Assembly (NCBI GenBank): GCA_009908855.1
Contig: JAAAOM010000026.1
Coordinates: forward strand, 1-57,223
Origin: Bacteroidota bacterium
GTDB taxonomy: Bacteria; Bacteroidota; Bacteroidia; Bacteroidales; JAAAOM01
Direction: 5' to 3'
Length of the DNA: 57,223 nt
The notes under the pieces were generated by a model. It had not been told where the DNA came from. It ran no database searches and saw only the letters and a list, made by a program, of their open reading frames with translations. Shown piece after piece: positions 27,514-34,600 of the stretch; positions within the stretch are counted from its first letter, which is position 1; each line of letters begins with the position of its first letter. The position numbers were made by a program, and so were the translations under genes.

Positions 27514-28920
27514 ATGAAAAACATAAAACTCTGGGTGGGCATTCTCCTGCCTCTCATAATTTTAGCAATACCTGTCGAATCGTTTGGAATAGAAGGGCTC
27601 ACAGTAATCGAAAAACGTGTTATAGCACTTTTTGTTTTTGCCGCCATGTTTTGGATACTCGAGCCTATCCCTGTTTATGCCACTTCAGTTTTAATCATTG
27701 TATTGGAACTGATAATGGTTTCCGACAAAGGCCTTATACTTTTTCGTGATGCGGATGCCGCCAATCTGGGTGAATTAATCAGTTATAAGTCGATATTCTC
27801 AACATTTGCCTCGCCCATTATACTGCTTTTTATGGGTGGCTTTTTTCTGGCCATGGCCGCCACCAAATACCGGCTCGATCAGAATTTAGCCCGCATCATG
27901 TTAAAACCCTTTGGCCAAAATCCTAAAATGGTGATGATGGGGCTGATGATTATTACCGCCCTTTTTTCCATGTTTATGAGCAATACGGCTACCACAGCCA
28001 TGATGCTTTCAATATTAGCTCCGGTACTCACCTATTTTCCGGCCAATGATCGTGGTAAAATAGGATTTGTGCTTGCCATTCCGGTGGCCGCCAATATTGG
28101 GGGGATTGGTACGCCAATTGGAACACCGCCTAACGCCATCGCCTTAAAATATTTAACGGGTGAACATTATGTGAGTTTCGGTAAGTGGATGAGCTTTGGC
28201 CTTCCATACGCAATAGTTATGCTAATTATTGGCTGGATATTATTAAATGTCATGTATAAAACCGAAACCCCAACCATCAAACTGGATATCAAAGGTAGTT
28301 TTATTAAAAGTACCAAAGCCAATATCGTATATGCAACCTTTGTTTTAACCATTTTGCTATGGTTAACCGATTTCATCCACGGAATGAATTCGTACATTGT
28401 GGCCATGATACCGGTTGGTGTGTTTACTGCTACAAAAATTATCAATAAGGACGATTTGAAAAAGATAAGCTGGGATGTGTTGTGGCTGGTCTCAGGTGGT
28501 ATAGCACTTGGTCTGGCGATGGAGCAAAGCGGGCTTGCATTGCATTTGATAGAGAGTATTCCGTTTGAAAACATGTCGGCCATATTAATCATTGGTCTGG
28601 CAGCTACATTAACTATGGTTATGGCGAATTTTATGTCGAATACAGCAACCGCCAACCTGTTGATGCCTATTATCGCTGCCCTCGGAACTACCGTTGAAAG
28701 TTTGCTAAACATTGGCGGATTAACCACGGTTGTTATTGCCACGGCCATTGCGGCATCTATGGGTATGGCATTGCCAATAAGCACGCCGCCCAATGCACTG
28801 GCACATGGTACGGGATTAATTAATACCGGGCAAATGGCTCGCATTGGAGTTATTATTGCTATTATCGGGTTAAGTTTATCGTTTGTGGTTGTATATATTC
28901 TGAAACTTACAGACTTTTAA
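27514..28920 (+). CDS. SLC13/DASS family sodium:carboxylate symporter
   Basis: Inner-membrane carrier of 468 residues with about eleven to twelve hydrophobic segments. The two family hairpin motifs with Ser-Asn-Thr are present (MSNTATTAMML and MSNTATANLLMPI), as are the paired GTPIGTPPNAIAL and ISTPPNALAHG substrate/sodium sites. Family members import dicarboxylates such as succinate or malate, or sulfate; the exact anion is not decidable here. It is directly followed (2 bp) by a sensor kinase and a receiver, implying that uptake and signalling are coordinated. Confidence 0.9.
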   Translation: MKNIKLWVGILLPLIILAIPVESFGIEGLTVIEKRVIALFVFAAMFWILEPIPVYATSVLIIVLELIMVSDKGLILFRDADAANLGELISYKSIFSTFASPIILLFMGGFFLAMAATKYRLDQNLARIMLKPFGQNPKMVMMGLMIITALFSMFMSNTATTAMMLSILAPVLTYFPANDRGKIGFVLAIPVAANIGGIGTPIGTPPNAIALKYLTGEHYVSFGKWMSFGLPYAIVMLIIGWILLNVMYKTETPTIKLDIKGSFIKSTKANIVYATFVLTILLWLTDFIHGMNSYIVAMIPVGVFTATKIINKDDLKKISWDVLWLVSGGIALGLAMEQSGLALHLIESIPFENMSAILIIGLAATLTMVMANFMSNTATANLLMPIIAALGTTVESLLNIGGLTTVVIATAIAASMGMALPISTPPNALAHGTGLINTGQMARIGVIIAIIGLSLSFVVVYILKLTDF

Positions 28921-28922
28921 AT

Positions 28923-30284
28923 TTGGAAGGACAACGCAACATATTAGATACACAATATATTGACCGGTTAAGTGAGATGTATTTCTCCGATGTGTCCAGT
29001 CGAATAACACTGGAGACGGGCGAAATTCTTATGAAACAAAATCATGAGAATAAGCGGTTATACCTTGTTTTGGAAGGCATGTTAGCCGGCTATCGGGAAA
29101 ATGATTCGGGTAGTAAGCAGGAAATATTACGCGCCGGAAAAGGTATGTTTGCCGGGGTACATAGTTTTTTCTCCAAATCGTACTCCAGTTATGCCGAGTT
29201 GGTAGCCCGGGAGCCAACCAAATTAGCCTATATCGATGCCAACGATTTTGACCTTGAAGGGCATAAAAAATTGGCCCAGGACTTTGTTCCGGTTATTGTA
29301 AACGAGCTTACCTCGCGCCAATTATTAATGCAACGCGTAATGACCGAAAAGGAAGCGGCATTAAAAAATCTTATGCACAGTGAGAAAATGGCCACCCTGG
29401 GACAAATGGCGGCCGGACTGGCACATGAGTTAAACAATGCCATTGGCGTACTAAAAGGAAATACCGAATGGTTATCCGATAGCATTAAGAACCTGTTTCA
29501 ATCGCTTGATAAACCTTTTTCGTACGAAATATTTCTGAAGGCCATTGAAGAAGGACAAATTATTTCCAGCGACGAAGCCCGAAACCAGAGAGACAGATTA
29601 ATTTCCAAACTTGGTATTTCAACAGGGCTGGCCAAAAAACTGGCTCGTTTGAATATTACAGATGATGATATTAAGCAGCTCCAAAAACAGCAAAAAAGTC
29701 CCGGAGAACTGGAAAAGATATTCAGGTTCTGGGAGATTGGAACCACCTTGCATGACATGCTAATCGCTTCAAGCCATGCAGGGTATGTTCTTAACTCGGT
29801 AAAACAACTGGCAGTTACACACCAGGAACGTAAACCGGTAAATATTGAACAAACCTTAGAAGAATCGCTCATATTGCTCAAAACATTGATCCGGCAGGTG
29901 GATATACAAAAAAAATTTAATAATATCCCGACTATTTATGGAAATGGTGGTGAACTTGTCCAAATTTGGGTAAATATCATAAAAAATGCATGCGAAAGTC
30001 TTTTAAACGCCAAAACAACAAACCCTGCCGTAATTATTGAAACCCAAAAAAAGGACAGCATGGCTATGATTAATATTAAAGATAATGGTCCGGGTATTCC
30101 GGATGATTTGCGTAAAAAAATTTTTCAACCCAATGTAACCACCAAAAAGGGTGGATTGTCATTTGGCCTCGGACTGGGTTTATCAATCGTACAACGCCTG
30201 GTTGAAAGCTATGAAGGCAGCATTGATGTTAAAAGTAAACCCGGCGATACAACATTTACCATTCTTTTACCTTTAAATAATTAA
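28923..30284 (+). CDS. Cyclic-nucleotide-binding-type sensor histidine kinase
   Basis: A 453-residue soluble kinase with no membrane segment. Residues about 25-125 form a CRP-like cNMP-binding domain (ITLETGEILMKQNHENKRLYLVL, then GKGMFAGVHSFF). A coiled linker leads to the dimerisation helix with phospho-acceptor His in GLAHELNNAIG (about residue 165), an unusually long insertion (about 185-275), then the HATPase domain: NIIKNACESLLNA N-box, DNGPGIPDDLRKKIFQP and GLGLGLSIVQRL. The start is a TTG 2 bp after the transporter stop; the next ATG (28977) would remove 18 residues without harming the domains. It is the likely partner of the receiver 2 bp downstream. Confidence 0.88.
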   Translation: MEGQRNILDTQYIDRLSEMYFSDVSSRITLETGEILMKQNHENKRLYLVLEGMLAGYRENDSGSKQEILRAGKGMFAGVHSFFSKSYSSYAELVAREPTKLAYIDANDFDLEGHKKLAQDFVPVIVNELTSRQLLMQRVMTEKEAALKNLMHSEKMATLGQMAAGLAHELNNAIGVLKGNTEWLSDSIKNLFQSLDKPFSYEIFLKAIEEGQIISSDEARNQRDRLISKLGISTGLAKKLARLNITDDDIKQLQKQQKSPGELEKIFRFWEIGTTLHDMLIASSHAGYVLNSVKQLAVTHQERKPVNIEQTLEESLILLKTLIRQVDIQKKFNNIPTIYGNGGELVQIWVNIIKNACESLLNAKTTNPAVIIETQKKDSMAMINIKDNGPGIPDDLRKKIFQPNVTTKKGGLSFGLGLGLSIVQRLVESYEGSIDVKSKPGDTTFTILLPLNN

Positions 30285-30286
30285 CT

Positions 30287-30769
30287 ATGGAAAAAATAAC
30301 AGTAATCTATCTGGATGATCAGCGGGAAGTATTGGCAACCATAGGTAAGGACCTGGCTTTTTTTGAGAATTTGCTGAATCTTGAGGAATGTGAAACCGTG
30401 GATGAAGCAGAGCAACTTATGGAAAACCTGTATAGCAAAGGACATTATGTTGCCCTGGTCATTTCCGATCATATCATGCCCGGTAAAAACGGGGTTGAGT
30501 TCCTCAGTGAAATAAACAGGGACGACCGTTTTGAAAAGACTAAAAAAGTACTCTTAACCGGTCTTGCCACCCACGAGGATACCATAACGGCCATTAACAA
30601 TGCCAATATTCAGCGTTATATCGAAAAACCATGGAAATCCGAAGAATTGGTGCAGCTAACCAGGGAATTAATTACATCGTACATCCTTGAGAATGGTATT
30701 GACTACGAGCCGTTTATGGAAGTGTTGGATCAAAATACATTGTATCATTATTTACATCAGCAATCCTGA
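30287..30769 (+). CDS. Stand-alone response-regulator receiver protein
   Basis: A 160-residue protein with a full receiver domain: the acidic pair in IYLDDQRE, phospho-acceptor Asp in ISDHIMPGKNGVEF, LLTGLA with the conserved Thr, and the Lys in YIEKPWKSEEL. After residue 125 only a short tail (YEPFMEVLDQNTLYHYLHQQS) remains and there is no DNA-binding or enzymatic output domain. The output must therefore be by protein contact. The KPW pattern and tail resemble receivers found in phosphodiesterase-type or adaptor regulators. It starts 2 bp after the kinase gene and the operon ends in a strong hairpin. Confidence 0.9.
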   Translation: MEKITVIYLDDQREVLATIGKDLAFFENLLNLEECETVDEAEQLMENLYSKGHYVALVISDHIMPGKNGVEFLSEINRDDRFEKTKKVLLTGLATHEDTITAINNANIQRYIEKPWKSEELVQLTRELITSYILENGIDYEPFMEVLDQNTLYHYLHQQS

Positions 30770-30829
30770 TTCAGGAATGTAAAGCAGATAAATACGAATA
30801 AATTTTCAGCCTGCCGGATCATATAAAAC

Positions 30830-30860
30830 AAAGGGAACAATATTGAAACTGTTCCCTTTT
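30830..30860. terminator. Bidirectional terminator
   Basis: Perfect 10-bp stem (30830-30839 with 30850-30859) and a 10-nt loop. It is T-rich after the stem on both strands. It ends the plus-strand transporter-kinase-receiver operon and also serves the minus-strand small gene pair whose last stop is at 30913. Confidence 0.85.
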
Positions 30861-30912
30861 AACTCATCAATCAATAGTTATGCCTGATGTTATATAAGTG
30901 CCAATGAATTTC

Positions 30913-31242
30913 TCAACTGGCCATGCGCGCATGCAGGTAAATCTTTTCATTTTTAATTTCCTGTACTTCATTCACCAATTTTCTAAACCACATAAATGAA
31001 TCCAGGTTATAATCCATTCTTTTTTCATTGCCTTCCTCGCCGGATTGCTCTAGATCCTTTTTTATATGATCCATATACTGGTCTAATAAATAGGATAAAT
31101 ATGCTTTATGGATATATCCTCGAAAATTAAACTGGTTCTTAAGAAATCCCTGTAGGTCTTCAGATATATGTGCTGCTTTTTGAACTGCCAAATTAGGATC
31201 GTAACGTGTAATCATAATTTCTAATTTTTTATGGTTAACCAC
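30913..31242 (-). CDS. Small conserved-looking protein, partner of the HTH gene
   Basis: A 109-residue, mostly helical, charged protein (GFLKNQFNFRGYIHKAYLSY, DQYMDHIKKDLEQSGEEGNE, FMWFRKLVNEVQEIKNEKIY) with no signal peptide. The start is a GTG whose first base is the final G of the upstream gene's TAG stop; an ATG at 31215 would shorten it by nine residues. No family recognised. Tight coupling to a small HTH protein is typical of regulator/partner or toxin-antitoxin pairs, but no toxin fold is evident, so function is left open. Confidence 0.7.
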   Translation of the reverse strand: MVNHKKLEIMITRYDPNLAVQKAAHISEDLQGFLKNQFNFRGYIHKAYLSYLLDQYMDHIKKDLEQSGEEGNEKRMDYNLDSFMWFRKLVNEVQEIKNEKIYLHARMAS

Positions 31243-31439
31243 TAATAACCGGGTGAAATCACCCTTACTTTTTCTTTAATACTAAGCTCTACACCCAGTG
31301 GCTCGAGCATCTCATTTAACTTATCAATGTTTCGTGCAAAGTATCTTTTTACGTTTTTCTTATCCATGTTTATAGATTCGCTATAATCAGTCCAGGAACC
31401 ATAGCGGTCTTTTATAATTTTTTCAAGTTCATTGATCAT
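31242..31439 (-). CDS. Small helix-turn-helix protein (Cro/CI-like)
   Basis: A 65-residue protein. The segment GSWTDYSESINMDKKNVKRY followed by FARNIDKLNEMLEPLGVELS has the pattern of a compact Cro/CI-type HTH in which a short helix-turn-helix is followed by KLNEMLEPLG, as in many small DNA-binding regulators. It ends with a short basic beta-like tail. A perfect 18-bp palindrome starts 12 bp upstream of its ATG, an ideal autoregulatory operator. Its stop overlaps the start of the 109-residue partner. The HTH call is by eye, not by profile search. Confidence 0.7.
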   Translation of the reverse strand: MINELEKIIKDRYGSWTDYSESINMDKKNVKRYFARNIDKLNEMLEPLGVELSIKEKVRVISPGY

Positions 31440-31450
31440 AAAATCATAAT

Positions 31451-31468
31451 TTCGTAATATATTACGAA
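31451..31468. promoter_or_regulatory. Perfect 18-bp palindrome, likely operator of the small HTH pair
   Basis: TTCGTAATATATTACGAA reads identically on both strands and lies 12 bp upstream of the HTH start codon, where a repressor would overlap the promoter or leader. Confidence 0.6.
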
Positions 31469-31593
31469 TATATAATAAAAAAATTGATTTGAAAAAGATT
31501 TATATGAAAAAAAATAAGAATATTGAAAATTTAATTTATTATTCCTAATTAATTTCTTAAAACAAGCATGAATGTGAACAAGGTAAAATTTTG

Positions 31594-31613
31594 GTTATTA
31601 TTATAATAATAAC
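31594..31613. promoter_or_regulatory. Perfect 20-bp AT-rich palindrome upstream of the PHP phosphatase gene
   Basis: GTTATTATTATAATAATAAC is a perfect palindrome about 65 bp before the phosphatase ATG in a very AT-rich spacer. It may be an operator or a by-product of composition. A -7-like TATGTTTT follows at 31618-31625. Confidence 0.35.
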
Positions 31614-31677
31614 TTAATATGTTTTTGTTTTCTGAACAGACAGGAATCATTTATTTTACTAAAAAAAATAACAATCA

Positions 31678-32544
31678 ATGCCCTGGACCAATTACCATTC
31701 GCACACCTATTATTGTGATGGAGGCGGGAAACCGATAGATTACGTACATGCCGCCATTGAAAAAGGCCTTGTAGCGTATGGCTTTTCCACTCACGGACCG
31801 GTACCGTTTCCGTCAGGATGGAATATTGATCATCAGGATATCTTAAAATATGTCAATGAAATATCTAATCTTAAGCATACACATAAAAAACAACTGGATA
31901 TTTATCTGGGTTTGGAAGTAGATTATATTCCGTACAAGATGGGCCCTGAAAATCGGGCTATAACCAAACATCAGCTTGATTATACAATAGGTTCTATTCA
32001 CTTTGTTGATGAATTACCGGACGGTACACCCTGGCACATTGATGGCGGCCATGAGGATTTCCTGCATGGACTGCAGCAAATTTTTAAAAACAACATTAAG
32101 CAGGCCATTTCACGATATTACGAACTGATAATTGAAATGCTGGAAACAGAAAAACCTACTATTCTGGGACATTTGGATAAAATTAAAATGCAAAACCCGT
32201 ATAATAAGTTATACAATGAAAATGATGCATGGTATCAATCCCTTATTGAAAAACTCATCAGAACCATCAAAAAAACAGGGGTAATTGTCGAAATCAATAC
32301 CCGTGGGTATTATAAAAACAACGACCTGGAATTTTATCCTTCAAACCGGATCGTTAAGGAATTGGCGAAAAATGATATTCCCGTCACACTGAATTCCGAT
32401 TCACATGTACCCGATGAAATTACCAATGGTTTTCGGGATGCTGCAATTGCTCTGCACAAATTGGGTGTGAATACGTTATATGCGCTGATCAACGATAGGT
32501 GGGATGCCTACAAATTCAATCAACAAGGAATTATCATCGATTGA
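31678..32544 (+). CDS. PHP-domain histidinol-phosphatase-type phosphoesterase
   Basis: Metal-dependent phosphoesterase of 288 residues with the four PHP motifs: YHSHTYYCDGGG, STHGPVPFP, GLEVDYIP with the catalytic Glu, ILGHLD, and NSDSHVPDEI near the end. This pattern matches HisK/HisJ-type histidinol phosphatases, which make histidinol from histidinol phosphate. No other his genes are nearby, so a different small phosphate ester is possible. It is cytoplasmic and appears to be a single gene. Confidence 0.85.
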   Translation: MPWTNYHSHTYYCDGGGKPIDYVHAAIEKGLVAYGFSTHGPVPFPSGWNIDHQDILKYVNEISNLKHTHKKQLDIYLGLEVDYIPYKMGPENRAITKHQLDYTIGSIHFVDELPDGTPWHIDGGHEDFLHGLQQIFKNNIKQAISRYYELIIEMLETEKPTILGHLDKIKMQNPYNKLYNENDAWYQSLIEKLIRTIKKTGVIVEINTRGYYKNNDLEFYPSNRIVKELAKNDIPVTLNSDSHVPDEITNGFRDAAIALHKLGVNTLYALINDRWDAYKFNQQGIIID

Positions 32545-32751
32545 TGGAAAGAACTGGCAATATTGGCGAGGATCAGGTCACATTTCATGGGTTGAAACAC
32601 CATTTGCAATACTGCCGGGCATTTATACTCACCAAACAATCAAACAAACAGATTATCCAAAATTACAGGTCCTTAAAATGCCATGAATAATGTGCACAAT
32701 CATTAAAAATTGTTAGGTTAGCATGTAAACATCACATAAAGCAATATTATT

Positions 32752-33510
32752 ATGACACAAAAAATAGCGCTGATAACCGGTGCCACATCAGGTATTGGTT
32801 ATGCAACTGCCAAAACATTTGCACAAAACGGTATTGATATTATTATTTGTGGACGCAGACAGGAACGACTGGATCAATTAGCGAACGAATTAGATAAACA
32901 GGTAAACATTCATAAACTGGTTTTTGATGTTTCCGATCGCCAAGCAGTATTTCACGCTGTAGAATCTTTACCTGCTGAAATACAACATATTGATATTCTG
33001 ATCAATAATGCCGGGAATGCGCACGGATTAGCTTTTTCGCAAGATGCTGACCTTGATGACTGGGACCGGATGACGGATATCAACCTCAAAGGCCTGACCT
33101 ATGTTACCAAAGCCTTATTACCCGGAATGACCAGGTATAAAAGTGGACACATTATAAATGTAGGTTCCATTGCAGGGAAAGAGGTATATCCGAAGGGAAA
33201 TGTATATTGTGCAACCAAACATGCGGTTGATGCTTTCACAAAAGGCTTACGGATTGACCTGAATGGTACAGGTATAAAAGTAGGGGCTGTAAATCCGGGA
33301 GCAGTGAATACGGAATTCTCAGCTGTTCGCTTTAAGGGTGACCAGGATAAGGCTGATAAAGTTTATGAAGGATTTGAACCTTTGGTGGCACAGGATATAG
33401 CAGATGTTATATATTTCATGGTCTCGTGTCCCGATCATGTTAACATGGCCGATGTTACTGTTTTGCCAAAAGCGCAGGCCAGCGTTTCCATTACGCATAA
33501 AGAAATATAG
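32752..33510 (+). CDS. Short-chain dehydrogenase/reductase (YdfG-like)
   Basis: Classical SDR of 252 residues: the coenzyme loop GATSGIGYATA, with Arg-rich CGRRQERLDQ suggesting NADP, NNAG, catalytic Ser in NVGSIAGKEV and YCATK, and the PGAVNTEF segment. Overall it looks like the serine / 3-hydroxy-acid dehydrogenase YdfG group. The substrate cannot be fixed. It is a lone plus-strand gene, convergent with the M48 protease gene. Confidence 0.88.
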   Translation: MTQKIALITGATSGIGYATAKTFAQNGIDIIICGRRQERLDQLANELDKQVNIHKLVFDVSDRQAVFHAVESLPAEIQHIDILINNAGNAHGLAFSQDADLDDWDRMTDINLKGLTYVTKALLPGMTRYKSGHIINVGSIAGKEVYPKGNVYCATKHAVDAFTKGLRIDLNGTGIKVGAVNPGAVNTEFSAVRFKGDQDKADKVYEGFEPLVAQDIADVIYFMVSCPDHVNMADVTVLPKAQASVSITHKEI

Positions 33511-33529
33511 TTTTTCCGCCTCAAGGGTT

Positions 33530-33565
33530 CTTCCGGATACTGGTTATCCTGTTTTTATCCGGAAG
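33530..33565. terminator. Hairpin between convergent genes
   Basis: Ten-base perfect arms (33530-33539 and 33556-33565) around a 16-nt loop, between the SDR and M48 stop codons. There is no strong T-run after either arm, so efficiency is uncertain. Confidence 0.5.
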
Positions 33566-33579
33566 TTCAATATTTAATA

Positions 33580-34392
33580 CTAAGGCAGTGATTCTATCAG
33601 GGCATTATATTCATCCTCACCAATTTCACCTGGCATGCAACTGGTTGCTTTGCACACTTCCTCTAAATGATCAATTCTTTTTTGATCGGAGGGGTGGGTG
33701 CTCAAAAATTCAAGTGTTTCACCAGTTTCATTATTCATTAGCATTTTAACAAAAAAACCTTCAATGCCGATTGGGTGATATTTCGTATCATTTAAATATT
33801 TTACTGAATACTCATCGGCCTCATATTCCATATCACGCGAAAAATGCAATGTACTCAAACCTTTTGCCAAATCTTCCGCAATCTGCCCCAGTCCGGAATT
33901 ATCCCCAAAAATCAATCCCAATATAACATCCAATCCATACGCTTTGGTTATTTGCCTGTTTGAATGTCGCCGGTCAACATGCGCCATCTCATGCGCCAAC
34001 ACCCCGGCAATCTGTGCACTATTCTCCAAATACCGCATAAGCCCTGTATAAAAATAAATATACCCTCCGGGCACTGCAAAGGCATTTAATATTTCTTTAT
34101 CAATAATTGTTAACTTCCACACATAATCACTTTTCCTGTTCATTTCATCCGTTTGCATAATTTCATTCATCATGTCTTCCATATATTCGTAAGCCTCCGG
34201 ATATGCCTCACGATCAAGTATAGGATATTCACCGGGATTGGCCATGATGGTACTATCGGTTTGCCGTCCGAGTTCAAGTTCCTGTTCAACAGACAATAAT
34301 GCCAGTCCACCGCCATTTTTTTCGCAGGAAAGAAAGAGGAAAAAAGAGATTATAAATGCAGTCGGTATCGAAATGTAGATTTTTCTTTTCAT
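33580..34392 (-). CDS. M48-family zinc metalloprotease lipoprotein
   Basis: A 270-residue periplasmic lipoprotein with type II signal (LFLSCEK). The zinc site HEMAH lies in GVLAHEMAHVDRRHSNRQ, and the downstream Glu in MEYEADEYSVKYL completes the metal ligands. FAVPGGYIYFYTGLMRYLEN is the usual M48 segment. Related BepA/LoiP proteins assist outer-membrane protein quality control. The ATG at 34392 was preferred over one two codons upstream because MKRKIY is a better signal-peptide start. Confidence 0.9.
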   Translation of the reverse strand: MKRKIYISIPTAFIISFFLFLSCEKNGGGLALLSVEQELELGRQTDSTIMANPGEYPILDREAYPEAYEYMEDMMNEIMQTDEMNRKSDYVWKLTIIDKEILNAFAVPGGYIYFYTGLMRYLENSAQIAGVLAHEMAHVDRRHSNRQITKAYGLDVILGLIFGDNSGLGQIAEDLAKGLSTLHFSRDMEYEADEYSVKYLNDTKYHPIGIEGFFVKMLMNNETGETLEFLSTHPSDQKRIDHLEEVCKATSCMPGEIGEDEYNALIESLP

Positions 34393-34492
34393 TATCAATT
34401 CATATAAAAAATGAGAATTAAGATGCGCTTATGTAAAATTAATGAAATTATTTTTTTGGGTGCTGTTTAAATGATAAAATAAGTATTGATTA

Positions 34493-34557
34493 GTTACGTA
34501 ACCATCGCCCGCACAACTTGATGAAGTATTAAAACCATTAATTTCACAAATAATGGT
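34493..34557. promoter_or_regulatory. Two small palindromic elements upstream of the GH3 gene
   Basis: GTTACGTAAC (34493-34502) is a perfect 10-bp palindrome. ACCATTA / TAATGGT arms (34534-34540 and 34551-34557) form a second inverted repeat 44 bp before the GH3 ATG. These are candidate operators only. Confidence 0.3.
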
Positions 34558-34600
34558 AAAATACTATTTTTATACCCATTAAAAAATTAAAACAATTTCT

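Noticed and set aside
28167..28844. A 225-codon antisense ORF opposite the SLC13 gene
   Set aside because: It mirrors the hydrophobic transporter codons; the plus frame has clear SLC13 motifs and operon context.
32499..32690. Two short overlapping plus-strand ORFs after the PHP phosphatase
   Set aside because: Both start inside the phosphatase gene in other frames, have no plausible domain and no start-region signal.
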